From Ancylostoma caninum (taxonomy: Eukaryota > Nematoda > Chromadorea > Rhabditida > Ancylostomatidae), in NCBI GenBank assembly GCA_037903475.1, contig JBAJFG010000356.1, positions 1 to 64,000 of the forward strand: a stretch of 64,000 bases of DNA, given 5' to 3'. The notes beneath the pieces were generated by a model. It had not been told where the DNA came from. It was given only the letters and a program-made list of their open reading frames with translations, and searched no databases. The stretch's first letter is position 1. Each line of letters starts with the position of its first letter. Of this stretch, positions 35,744 to 47,103 are shown piece by piece. Made by a program: the position numbers and the translations under genes.

Positions 35744-36901
35744 TACTTCAGCGATCTGTAACCAAAGATACTTGGAAGTAGTGATTTTTGGAAGAAAAAA
35801 TAACTTGAACTGTGACTTAGTAAGGTCTATTCATTTTTAGTGTGCATGTCCTGTGACTAATTACCAGTTACAGGGTGGGCCACAATTATGTTAACAACAG
35901 ACGACAGCGACAACAGACGTCTATATATCCAATTTCCTCATGGGTGTCTGCTTCATTCTTAGGAGCGTTTTTGTCTGCGTGGTAACTACGCACCCCCATC
36001 ATCCATATACAAAATTGAAATTATGTCTGTGGATAACCCATGAACATACCTGCTCTGACTCTACACACACCCTATTTTGGCTGTTAAAGTTGGGTATGTG
36101 TAAGCCTTGACACTAAGTTACAGGCATTTTCTCCATTGTATATATTCTCTCTCTGTGAGGAGTGAGCATGCCAGCGGGGATATAACAATAATAAGATTTC
36201 GGATGTGTAACTGACTCAATCAGACCACCTTTAAAGGGACTGTATAACGGAGTGCTACAATGGCACTCCTAACTTTTGTTCCAAAAATCCGTTTCCGACG
36301 GATTAGTCCGTCGAAAACCGTCAGAATCCCCAGGAGTGGACGAAACCAAATGTCAAAACTACGAATCGAGAGCCATCGATCTCCTGATTCCAGATATCTA
36401 TGTATGTAAAAATTTCGTTTGAAATCAAACTGACGAAAGAAATGGACCTGCTAATCACATGACCTGCGAGCATATCGCTTGGAGCTGAGCCCGAATTTTC
36501 TGTGAGCATGCAATCCTTCCAATTGAACTTCATTTTCGGGCTCTCCGCTATGTAACGATCATTTTCGCATCCTATAAGTTGGTGAAGCAAACTTCAAACA
36601 CATCAGTTTTGCGAATGCGAACAATACGAATTTTGCGCCCCTTTATGGAGGGAACAAATGCGTTTGCGGACATTTGGAACCCGGCCTCCTTCCTGGCCAA
36701 TCGCGGCGGCCGCGTGGAGAGGTCCTCCTTGGTATTATTTGTATGCAGTAACTTTGGAAGTCAATCCAGAAGCTCATATAAAGAGTTTCAGGTCTTAAAG
36801 GTTTGCAGATTCGTTTTCATCCTAATTTAATTATCTCCCTGATTATTTATGTTTCACTTTTATCTCTATTGTATGACTTTGCATCCATACCATTTCGATT
36901 C
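35744..36901. other. No gene recognised
   Basis: At 35870 a Tc/mariner-like end word (ACAGGGTGGGCCACAATTAT) occurs without a partner that I can find. Short frames at 36321-36830 are unrecognised. Confidence 0.45.
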
Positions 36902-37329
36902 TTAAAGGCAGTGTGTCATCTCGTTTCGTGGCCTGAAAATACCAACAGATTCTAGACCTCCTCGTCACGCTAATTCCAAAGATGTACGTCGTAGCTCATG
37001 AAAATGACGAAAACCCCGTTTTCGGGGGGTCCGAAAGTGCACTTCACGGACCACCTGGGCGGAGCGGTCCGTGAATGTGCTAGCTGCCCGCCACGTCTGC
37101 AGCGTTGGCCAACAGGTCTAGACGTGTCCGATTGATGAAATCAACGGCTTCACGCGTCCACTCGGCTCGACAAACTGTTACAAATCCCGTCCCGAGAAAC
37201 GTTTAAAAGTAGGATTTAAAGAGCTTCTTGTAACATTTTAGGTATACCGTTGGATTCAGCGTGTCGAGGAGATTCAGAATCTGGTAAAAGCTCAGACACG
37301 AAAACGAGGTGACACAGTGCTGCCTTTAA
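36902..37329. mobile_element. TTAA element, AGGCAGTGTGTCA family, copy 1
   Basis: 428 bp including TTAA at both ends (36902-36905, 37326-37329). The left end AGGCAGTGTGTCATCTCGTT is mirrored by AACGAGGTGACACAGTGCTG + CCT on the right. The body contains TTCACGGACCACCTGGG and GAAATCAACGGCTTCACG. It is clearly the same element as 58442-58867, with scattered substitutions. TTAA target use is typical of piggyBac-type elements. It has no coding capacity. Confidence 0.88.
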
Positions 37330-38387
37330 CGTTGGCAACGCCACTGCTCGAGGATACCAATTTGCATTGGATGTTTATGTGAGTCTCACCTAAACTGAGG
37401 AATAAATTCTGACCTAAGGACGTGAGTTTCCGTAAATCTCGAAAACGGCCTATTGATGATGCTTTTTCATGGACATGCAATAATATTTTAAGCCCGAATT
37501 CCTATGAGGCGTGGATATCTAAGGAACTGAAGTGCATGCGAATATATAATAAATCCATTATTACGTCTACGTGAAAACCATTTACGAGTGTGATGACATC
37601 ATGCAGTTTTACTCAGTCTTCACCCTATAGCGCATGAAAAATTGTGAATGAATAAATACTTGAATAAAAATTCTGCTATAAAGTGCTTCCTTACCTCATA
37701 AGCCACAGGCCTTCCATCCTGGCAAACAGCATCATTCGATGGAAGATCACTTTAAAAACATCGTTTCACCTCAGAATCGTTCCTGAGATTTTCTCATGAA
37801 AAAGGTCTTCAGGAACTCCTCATCAAAGTGAAGTAAGTGATTCCCTACAAAACTGCCGGAAAACCGCTTCCGAGTCCCAGCTTTTAGGGAGACTGTGGGC
37901 GGGGCCAAGACGGGAATAAGGTTTTTCCGCACCACTCGCTTGCTTGTCTAACATGGAGCGCACTTTCTATCCTGCTAGAGAGTGGGTGATGAGGAATTCC
38001 CGGCAAGAGTATGAATTTCCCCAGAAGCTGCACTCCTGGGACAGCATTGCTGAGAAACCTCGTACTCCTACCACAGCCTCGCCCTGGCTCCGCCCACATT
38101 CTCCCCAAAAGTTAGAGTTGAAAAACGGGTTTTCAACGTTTTTGCACGGGATCACGTATACCATTGTGATTTGCAGCTCCCCGAGATTTTTTATGCGAAA
38201 ATCTCGAGGACGGTTCCAAGGGTGAAACGGTGCGTTCAGCAGCACTGTGCCGACTCTACGCTCTCCTAAAGTTGCTGTGGCATTCGTATGCCAGGCCCGC
38301 GTGCTCGACTTCATGCCTATCAATTGGCAGTGCTTGAGAACATTTTTCGTGGACGGAACTAAGCCTTATGAGCAGAAAGAGTGCAAG
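37330..38387. other. No gene recognised
   Basis: 37850-38300 is moderately GC-rich and open in several overlapping frames on both strands (60-118 codons), which is typical of repeat DNA. None is recognised. Confidence 0.45.
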
Positions 38388-38389
38388 TA

Positions 38390-39674
38390 TTGGGTTGTTC
38401 GGAAAGTAATTGGGCTTTTCGAAAACAATTTTTTCAAACGCTAGCTTTGGAAGGTTTTTGCTGTTATTATTTGTTTTCATTCGATATATATTAGGAGGAC
38501 GTATTTGTGTTTCTGTTTGGAGAAAGTGCGCAGATTTCATTTCCATTTGCATTTTTATGATCAGTTTGAACATGGAGTGTCAGAAGAAGCATTTTCGGCA
38601 CATTTTGCTTTTTTACTTCCATAGTGGCAAAAGAGCTGCTGATGCTTTCCACGATATATGTAAAACATACGGTGTTAATGCCTTATCACAGAGCACATGT
38701 AACAATTGGTTCGCAAAATTCCGTCCCGGCAATTTTTCACTTCAAGATGAACAACGTTCTGGTTGGCCAGTAGGCGTTGATGATGATCAGTTGATGGCAT
38801 TAATCGAAGCCAACCGTCATGTAACCGTACGAGAGCTTGCTGAGAAGACCAACGCATCCATTGGAACAGTTCACGAGCATGTCAAAAAACTTGGACTAGT
38901 AAAAAAGCTAGATGTTTGGGTGCCACATGAGTTGAAGGAAATTCACTTGACGCAGCGAGTTAGTATCTGTGATTTGCACTTGAAACGCAATGAAGACGAC
39001 CCATTTTTGAAGCGAATAGTAACTGGTGATGAAAAATGGATTGTCTACAATAATGCTACTCGCAAACGATCATGGTCAAAACCGGATGAACCTGCTCAAA
39101 CGATGTCCAAAGCTCATCTCCATCAAAAGAAGGTTATGCTATCAGTTTGGTGGGACTACAAAGGTGTAATATATTTTGAGGTGCTCCCAAGAAACCAGAA
39201 TGTCAACTCGGACCTCTACTGTCAGCAACTGATGAAATTAGATGAGGCAATTTGAAAAAACCGGCCAGAATTAGCGAATCGCAAAGGAGTAGTTTTCCAC
39301 CAAGACAATGCAAGACCTCATACATCTTTGGCGTCTCGGCAAAAATTATTGGAGCTTGGTTGGGAATTGATGTTGCATCCACCATATAGCCCTGATCTCG
39401 CGCCATCCGATTACCATTTGTTTAGATCGTTGCAGAACTATTTGAATGGGAAAACATTTAGCGATGATCAGGATATCAAATCTCATCTAGCCCAGTTTTT
39501 TGCCGAAAAAGACCAGAAGTTCTATGAGAGGGGAATTATGAAATTGCCAGAAAGATGGCGAAAGACAATCGAACAAAACGGAAAATATATCATTGACTAA
39601 TGTTTTTTCATTGTGAGAAAATAAACTTTTTTCTGAAACCCCTAAAAATCCCAATTACTTTCCGAACAACCCAA
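38390..39674 (+). mobile_element. Nearly intact mariner, bandit-like
   Basis: Exactly 1285 bp between TA target dinucleotides (38388-38389 and 39675-39676). The inverted ends are TTGGGTTGTTCGGAAAGTAA and TTACTTTCCGAACAACCCAA, and the match continues to about 28 bp (next bases TTGGG). The length, the ends and the single 342-codon frame agree with the bandit mariner of the hookworm Ancylostoma caninum as I remember it; I could not check this against a database. The near-perfect ends and a single stop codon suggest recent activity. A damaged relative lies 2.6 kb upstream. Confidence 0.93.
38572..39600 (+). pseudogene. Mariner transposase, one in-frame stop
   Basis: Cut-and-paste transposase of the Tc1/mariner superfamily, acting in the nucleus on its own element's ends. 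The frame runs 342 codons from MECQKKHFRH with only one interruption: TGA at 39253-39255, codon 228. Domains in order: the paired N-terminal helix-turn-helix region (about residues 5-110, including FRPGNFSLQDEQRSGWP), the linker WVPHEL (116-121), and the catalytic core. Catalytic residues visible are D153 (TGDEKW), D245 (FHQDNARPH) and D280 (YSPDLAPSDYHLF), spaced 34 residues apart, the mariner DD34D signature. I chose the start at 38572 because the frame upstream (from 38410) reads into the terminal repeat and lacks family resemblance. The stop separates D153 from the other two aspartates, so this copy should be inactive unless read through. Confidence 0.92.
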
Positions 39675-39676
39675 TA

Positions 39677-39952
39677 TGATCCGATATCGTCGCCGTTGTT
39701 AGTTAATTAATTTAAGAAGCAGTTATCATTTGGCGTCTGCTGCTAGATTTGTAAACATACAGTTAGTTTATTGCTCTAAAATAATAAACCCGTTGATGAT
39801 CGTTCCATTTCTGCGCATTGTTTCATGTTTTGTCCTTTTTTTCTCCCTTATAAAATAAGGCATTTTATAGCAATTTTACATCACGGTCGTGTCAAGTGTT
39901 TGGTATTACTAGGTGAATACCTTGCAAAATCAGTGAGAATATTGGTGTACAT
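39677..39952. other. No gene recognised
   Basis: AT-rich spacer between the mariner and the next small element. Confidence 0.5.
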
Positions 39953-40160
39953 CGGTGACAGACGCAGGAGTTGCCAAGCAGGTGGAAAATGTGGCAACTC
40001 CACCACTCCATGGACCAAGATGGAATAATAAAATTACTAAGATTTCTAATTTTAATATTGAACAATTGATAATAAATATTTCAAAAATAATTTTGAAAGA
40101 TCAAACAACAACGAGTAAGCCTATACAATATTTTATCTATCCCTCCTGTGTCCGCCACTG
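39953..40160. mobile_element. Degenerate hAT-type MITE
   Basis: The left end CGGTGACAGACGCAGGAG and the right end, inverted, CAGTGGCGGACACAGGAGGG resemble each other and the intact element at 44554-44814, which also begins CAGTGGCGGACGCAGG. It is about 208 bp and AT-rich inside. No clean 8-bp target duplication is visible, consistent with an old insertion. Confidence 0.5.
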
Positions 40161-41838
40161 ATCTACTAGAATGAGTTTATTTCGACGTTACGAGTTTACG
40201 AGTCGCGCGGTCCTCTGCGGAGCCATAGTATAAACTTATCCAGAGGGGAAAAGAGAGAAAGAAAGGATGTGTCAGGATGTACTTGACTTTTTTACGCTAA
40301 TAATTTCTCGCCGCATAATGCCTTCAAATCAACTGCAGAAATGACTTTCTCCTTATCTGAAATCTGAATGGCTTTCTTGAAAGACGTCAGAAGTTCAATA
40401 TCTTCTATTTTTGTCTTTATTTTTACCTCAAATTGTTTCGCCTATTTATTCGCATTTCTTACCTGTAAAAATGCATTCTATACATATTTACCTCGATTAC
40501 CAGATCCCCAAGCCTAAGTTCTCTTGAAATTTTCGTAATTTCATTTCATTTCCACTTTATTTTTTAATCCCTTGGCTAGAGTCTGGAGGAATGGTCCGAC
40601 CTCTCAACCAGTACCCTGCTGAGGTGCCACTGGAGTACGAGTTGCCTGTACGACCGTATAGTCTTCGAATTTTCAAGTTTTCTTGAGAATGACGCTAACT
40701 CTAGTAATTTGATACCAATGGCTCGTGAAAAAGTTCTCCTAAACCTAGCATATCCAGAATGACCGTTGAACCTCGTTTATATTTCGAACATTTTCCGTAT
40801 AAATTCTACCTATTTCCTTGTAGAATACTCACTCACTCAGCTCACTTTCCACTTTCTTCCGATGAACTTCCTCAGGAACTGTCGGAATCATCAGAGTGGA
40901 ATGAAGCATTCACTCCCCTCAATGCTCAGCTATAGCAAGCCAGAAGACGGATGCCATATTTGTCGATTGTTGCATCGTTGTTTTTGCGGCAGTTGATGCG
41001 GGCCGAACTGAAATCAACACCATAAAAACACGATGACGATATGCAAAAATACCCATCCATCCAACCATCCATCCAACGAGATGAGGGATCGCAGCGCTGC
41101 CTTCTCTCATTAGCACGAGGAAGTCTCGCACCAATCCACCAACCCTCTGCCGCTGAGCCAGCGTCTCACATGGATTTTTCCGGATTTCTCATAGCATAGC
41201 GATTTCCCGTACAAGGCTGAGAGGTCTCTACGACTTTTTGGCGTCTCGTCGAGGGTACTACGGGATTGTGCGAGGCTGGCGTGTGCAATTTTTATCCCCG
41301 CATTAGCATGACGAGTCTGTGCGGTGTGCAGCGTCTTCCGTTCAGCCGGCATGAACCTCATTATGCAGTTTTTGTTACGTCGCCCGCTGCCTTGGCGGCC
41401 GGCCACGGTCTGTGAGGGGCGAGCAGGCCGCTCGCGTCCGCGTATCGAATTCGCCAGCTTTCTCTAGGGCCAGGATTTCGGATCAGATTCTTCTGGTGTT
41501 CAACTCACCTGGATTTCTCTACTTAGGGTCATCTTATTTTTCACCTATTAACTCATGATTTTACATTGCGTGACTGAGCTTGCAGGGAACATTCCATCAT
41601 ATTGCAAGTGCCGTTGCTCTAATTGCCTCCCACTCCTTCTTATTCAGGAGCATTTTTTTTTCAATTTTCTTACACTTTCTCCGAACTTGCTGGTTGATCG
41701 CGGTTAGCAAGTACACCCGCTTCTCGAACTGCAGACATTGTCTTCTGCCTCTATTCGAGAACCATGACACCTTGCTGGTTAGCGTAACTGTCCGCGACAA
41801 AGCTCCTGCACGGATCTTCACCGATGCAATAGCGTGTA
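40161..41838. other. No gene recognised
   Basis: 41045-41078 has CCATCCATCCAACCATCC-type short tandem units. 41100-41410 is GC-rich with a 98-codon minus frame, unrecognised and probably repeat. The rest is AT-rich. Confidence 0.45.
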
Positions 41839-42378
41839 GGGGTATCAAAAAGTTTCCGACCTCGACCTATTCACCTGCCTTTCTTCTCAAAACTTCGAGC
41901 GTGGTCGTGTAGCCTAAAATCTTTAAAGCCACTTTGCCAAGTTTCATATTCTCAAGCTGACTCATTCAAAAATTATGGAGCTTTTTTATAGCCTGATTAT
42001 GTTGGGATTCTGGTGCTTCCCGACAGCGCAACCGTGAACAAATTAAGAGTTGCGGTTGCTGCCACACGAGAATGCAGGTTCAAATTATTGAATCACACAT
42101 CTTGTAGTCTGGGCCTGACACTCAGCAACTATATTCTGCCTAGAAATGTGAAGCAGCATATTCGAGCAGTGAGATTTAGGGTTAAGACCGAGCGGAAGTC
42201 GGCTGTTAAAGGATACTCTGCCTCATGTGATAAAATGAGCTATCTGAACGGTTTAAAAAGTTGATATCGCGCTAGGAAAAGTGTATTAATGTTCGAGGGA
42301 CCCATATTTTGCCACAACAAAATTTCCCTGCTGTAGACCTTCTGGAAGTAGTTTAGGTCGGAAACTTTTTGATACCCG
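41839..42378 (+). pseudogene. Mariner relic of a second subfamily (C-terminal part)
   Basis: 540 bp bounded by GGGTATCAAAAAGTTTCCGA on the left and the inverse TCGGAAACTTTTTGATACCC on the right. The plus strand of the right half still reads as a mariner transposase C-terminus: SCSLGLTLSNYILPRNVKQH corresponds to the 'PYSPDLAPSDY-LF--LK--L' region, with the catalytic aspartate changed to N. It is followed by RAVRFRVKTERKSAVKGYSA and YLNGL. The N-terminal two thirds are deleted, including the helix-turn-helix and the first two aspartates. It differs from the bandit-like copies in its ends and sequence, so a second mariner lineage has been in this genome. Confidence 0.78.
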
Positions 42379-44125
42379 TTTATATCGGCGTACGGAGTCC
42401 ACTGGCATGCTCGAGCTACTTGCGCATTTCTAGTATTTTCGAGCATGAGCTAACACTGCAGTACTTGCTTGTTTTTGAACCTACACAACTTTCCACCCTA
42501 ACGTTTTTGTTTTTTTTTGTTCAGTTGGTTTTTTTCTGTTTCCATTTACTTTTACTTTTTTTCTCGTGGACACATGGAGATGACCTAGGCAAATATGTTG
42601 ATGTATCCATTCAACATGATTACCTACACGTGACGTTGCTTATACTCAACTGCCAGACACGGTTAAATGCATACCCATGGGTAGAGATTACCCACCCTCT
42701 CAGTGACGGGATCAGGGTAATGCATGTGACGATAAGTTACTAAGAGCGGTGACGATACGGGTGGAGGAAAGATCACTTAAGAAGGAGCGGTTCAGTCACT
42801 TGTAACTACAACGGTGACCCGCAGTTTTACGGCATAATAGGGGACATCGTGTACAAAATTATCAGAAGACGCATACTATTGTTAATCAATTATGGGAAGA
42901 ATAACCCAAAAATTGGGGTGAAAAAGCCAAAATATTGTGGAGAATTGGGGTGGGACATCCGCTCAATGGATGAGATGTTGGGATGTTCGCCGAGAGTTTG
43001 AAACCTTTTTAGAGAGAGAGTTTTCCAATCCTATTCGCTCGGCAGGATCCAACACAATTCCCCAAAAAATTAAGCTTTTTCGGTAATGTCGTTAGTTATT
43101 TATTTTATTTCTACTGCTTTGAGTTTCCATGGTGTTATTGATTGTTTTCATGACTCTCGTTAGGTTTTGCTTATGTAATAAATTTATGTGATTTGGTTAT
43201 GCAAACTTTTATGACTCTTCTCTTTGATTATGCAAGTATGTAGGAGAAAGCACTTGTCTTAGAATTAATGCTCGGATCTGGAAAAATCCTTGGCTCCGCG
43301 AGATTAACCGTTGTGAAATAATTTTTAATTTTCTGTTTATTCACTTTTTATTTATTAACTTTGCCTCGACAACAGTGGTCGTTAAGACTATCCCAAGCCA
43401 CGATATAACATATATTTTTACCCTGTAATAACACCCCTAAGGCTGCTGGGTCATCTATTCACTCCACATTCCATTCCCGTGACTATGGCATATTCCATGA
43501 CATGATATCATGTCGAGCTTATTAATATGGTCAGCATTATCGTTGTTATTATATTCATTCAGCCTTCTGCTAAGAATGTACCATAGGACATAGAATATTC
43601 CATGAGTAGTCAGAGTTCCGCATCTGAATTGGTGAAGTTTTCGTTCTCCGTGGAGTTTCTAATTTGCTAGGAAGATTGGCTGGACGGACCAAATGGCCTA
43701 ACGACTAAATCAAAAAGTGCAGAGCAAGGCATTAGCTCTTGTGACTCGTGCCAAATTAGGCACTGATCCGCAGATTCATGGAATTAAGGGATCATATTTT
43801 ATTTGTGGAACTATGCCACCCATTACTAATCCTGTGTTATGAAGATAAAACGCCTTTTCCTTCATGTCACCTTCCGGGAGCCACACAAGTTCGTTCGAAG
43901 CATTTCGTGGAAAACTGCTTTCCACAGCCGCTCATGTTTTATTGCTATGAGTGCAGGCAAGTACTGGAAGTCTCGTAATGTTGTTTCCTATTATGTTCTT
44001 TCTTCACACTTCCACTATTAGATATTCAGCCATTTATAGATAGACCAAGGAAAGCTGAGAAAATATTGATGTTTGCATTAGTGTCCATCTTGGATAAGGA
44101 TGTCGAGAAGCAGCTCGAGAATTTT
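42379..44125. other. No gene recognised
   Basis: AT-rich, with short frames only (42369-42743 has a hydrophobic, T-rich frame of low complexity). Nothing recognised. Confidence 0.5.
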
Positions 44126-44964
44126 CACTATTTCACATTAGGGGGTCCCAAATTTTATCGAAAAAAAATTCCGCCGGCACTTTATATAAGGGGGTTATTT
44201 GAGGTGCTGAACACGAATATCGCATTCATTTTGTACCGTAACTCCATTTTTCCCATTTTTGCAGGGTTATGGTAGGGCTACGGTAGAAACGGCACCTCAC
44301 GAAACTCGCTCAGATTTTGCACAGCGGGGTTATTGAAGGTGGTGAACACGAGTATCGAATTCATTCTGTATTATAACCCCAATTTTGACGGGTCACGGTA
44401 GGATTACTGTGAAAATTTGGCAAAAATTGACGATTTCGGCGGGAAAATGACAGCTTCATGGAAATCGGTGTTTATAATGGTGATCATCTCCTGGAATTAC
44501 TCCTCTCTGCAAAATTCGAGAGGATTTGGTCAGATATGGTAGGCACCGTATACCAGTGGCGGACGCAGGGGGGGGGGGGGCGCCCTCGCCAAAATTTTGA
44601 AATTACTTTGCAATACAAATAAAAATCTTGTATTGGTTTATTTTTAGTTGTTCATTTTTATTATTATTTTTTATATAATTTTCATTAAATGTTCATAATT
44701 AAGAATAATATTTTTATTAATTTCATTTTCCGTCTGGGTCCCCGAAACGGCGGAGACCCCACTTTTTTTCCACGCTCCCCCCCCCCTTCCGCTCACTTTC
44801 TGCATTCGCCACTGCCGTATACCTACCGAAGCCCTACAAAAAAGAGGTAATGATACGAAATGAATACGTGTTGTTGTGTTTAGTACCTCAAATAACTCCC
44901 CCAAACGAAGTTTTAGCGAGAATTTTTTTTTGGAAATTTTGGGGGCCACTAATGTCGAATAGTG
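44126..44964. mobile_element. Long inverted-repeat element, GGTTATTTGAGGTGCTGAA family
   Basis: The ends CACTATTTCACATTAGGGGG and, inverted, CACTATTCGACATTAGTGGC are followed on each side by an A-run, then GGGGGTTATTTGAGGTGCTG (left) and GGGGGAGTTATTTGAGGTAC (right). Left and right arms then match through ATTCATTT.GTA. Two direct copies of the TTATT.GAGGTG.TGAACACG unit lie in the left half (44195 and 44328). It is the same family as 25550-25820 and 27757-28140. A hAT-type element is nested at 44554-44814. Confidence 0.7.
44554..44814. mobile_element. hAT-type MITE with 8-bp target duplication
   Basis: 261 bp. The ends are CAGTGGCGGACGCAGGGGGG and, inverted, CAGTGGCGAATGCAG. It is flanked by a perfect 8-bp direct repeat CCGTATAC (44546-44553, 44815-44822). 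The CAGTGGCGG start plus an 8-bp duplication is typical of hAT elements. The body is AT-rich with a G-run at the left and a C-run at the right. No transposase is encoded. Confidence 0.9.
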
Positions 44965-46555
44965 CCTGAGAATTTTTAGCTTTCACATGGTGACAAAAGG
45001 TATGGAGCTCACTTTCCACTCTAGTTTCTTGCGCTACACGCTTTGTTCAGTGCCTATGATTATTTTAAAGAAAAACTATAGCCGCTTTAACATGATGTTG
45101 CTCATCTCCCTAAGTCCGGAAATACATGGAAATTCAACCCAAGGAACACTTCTCTCTCCAATACGAAACGCCCGCATCTGAACATAGGATGGTATATCGC
45201 CGAAATGACCGAACTTATACCCAGAAAGTCATGTCATCTGGAGCGTACTGAGGTAAGTTGTTCGACTAAGGTCTTTATAGCGGTGAGCAATACTTCGAAC
45301 GAAGCCTGATGCCATGAATAAAGAACGGCATCAAAGCCAATGATGACTATCAGAGGAGTAATCCCTAATATATCCAATTACATTATTTTGCCAGAAAATT
45401 ATAGGTGATTCCTGACCAGTTCCATAATTTTTTTGTCGCCCTGTAAAAGGTATAACGCCCATGACCTATGAAGTACTTCCTAGTGACCTATTAGCCTTTA
45501 TAGGCATTGAATCATAATTTTTTTTTCAGGAAAAACGAGAAACGGGGTGAATTGCCTTTTTGGTATTTTTCCCGACTCCAAATCCATTTCCTAAAATATT
45601 TTTGTATGAAATACTTACATATGCTTTTCAAGGAGGCAGACACAAATTTCTGTGCGCTGTCATTCTTTATTTATTATCTATATAAGGAATATTGAGATGA
45701 CTTGTGACCTTTGACTTCTCATGTTTTTTGTATATTGTTCTGTCCTCTCTTTTTTTTCCTTATTTTGACTCTCTACCACAATTCTTCACTGAATCATCGT
45801 CCATAAGGTTCTTCTCTCTCGCTCCGTGAACCAGAAGAGGACAGAGCTCCTTCCTGTCATTAAATTGCAGGAGTGAATAATGTGCTCCGTTTCTAATATT
45901 CCTAGCTAGCGAAATAAATAGATTTTCAATATCCCTCACCCTCTTATCTCTTTCTTCAGCTCGTTGGAAAAAATGCAGTTAGCTGCATCGACTCAGCAAA
46001 TCTTAATTTTCCCTCCCTCTGCTGAAGCGCTCGGAATTATTTTCTGAAACTCATACTCTTCCTTCCACCCTCACATCACCTTCCCTTACCATTTTCTACC
46101 GTCGCTTTGAGAGCTCTGAAACCATATATTTCGTCGATAGCTCGATATTTTCCGTGCTTCTTGTCATCCATAAACTTTAGCAGCTCGCAATCCTCGTCAT
46201 TGTCTCCTGGATGTGCCATCCTGTTTTGTTTTTTGATCTCACTTGTGGTCGACTATGTGAACTTCTTAGTTGTTTACGCCTTGTCTGAACCAGATGGAAG
46301 GAGGAAATCCGCCTAATCCTAAGATTTCTAGCCGAACAGGTGATTAGAGAAACATCGTTTTTAAGATTAAGCTACGTATATAATATGGATTATGGGCGTT
46401 TTCGACTGAAGGTGTTCATCATAAGCAAGCAACAAGCGTGTCGAAGTGCATTTTTTTCCGCTGATATCAGGAAAAATGCTAGCAATTTGATAATTTTAAC
46501 TCCATTCTTGGACTCACTTGTCTCTAGAGAAACTTCGACAAATCGAACTCCACTC
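44965..46555. other. No gene recognised
   Basis: AT-rich DNA with short frames (62-69 codons), none recognised. Confidence 0.5.
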
Positions 46556-46860
46556 ATCCTTTTTTCTTTCTTGCAGTCTTTCTTTTCCTCTTTCTTTCCT
46601 AGCTTCACTTCTTTCTCACCCTTCCCGTTTTTCTCTCATTTTTTAGGGTATTTCCCTTTGTCTGTCCAATATTTCTTCCCTGCTCTACTTCTCACCTTTT
46701 CCGTTCCCTTCTTCCCTTGTTCCGCCCGTTCTTCCTTGTATCTTTCTTCTTCCTTTCATTCTTCCATCTTTTTTCTTTCTCCCTTCTTGTTTTTTCTTCA
46801 CTCTTTCTTTCTGTTCTTCTACCTACGTACCTACTTTTTACTCTGTTTTCCTATTCCTTG
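46556..46860. repeat. Polypyrimidine tract (plus strand)
   Basis: About 300 bp made almost entirely of C and T on the plus strand (e.g. TTTCTTTCTTGCAGTCTTTC). The 203-codon frame across it (46340-46951) is mostly F, S, L and P and reflects base composition, not a protein. Confidence 0.8.
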
Positions 46861-47103
46861 GAATGGACGGAAGGAAATGAAAAAATCGATTCCTCTTTCC
46901 AATTATGTCATGCTCTCAAAGTTGATCACATTCAAATGCGATACACAATAGATAGAAAATAAAATAAACAGATACACTGTACAAAAAAAATACTTCCTCC
47001 ACTAAGTAGCGTAGGGACCTTTAGGACTCATCTATACATATTCGAGAGAGCGGGGTTAAGATTTAATGACCAGCGTTTCTTCTAAACTTTCCCAATTTTC
47101 CCT

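Noticed and set aside
39253..39255. TGA in the mariner frame as a recoded (selenocysteine or read-through) codon
   Set aside because: Other mariner transposases need no recoding; a simple point mutation explains it.
46340..46951. 203-codon plus-strand frame
   Set aside because: Mostly phenylalanine, serine, leucine and proline from a polypyrimidine tract; composition artefact.
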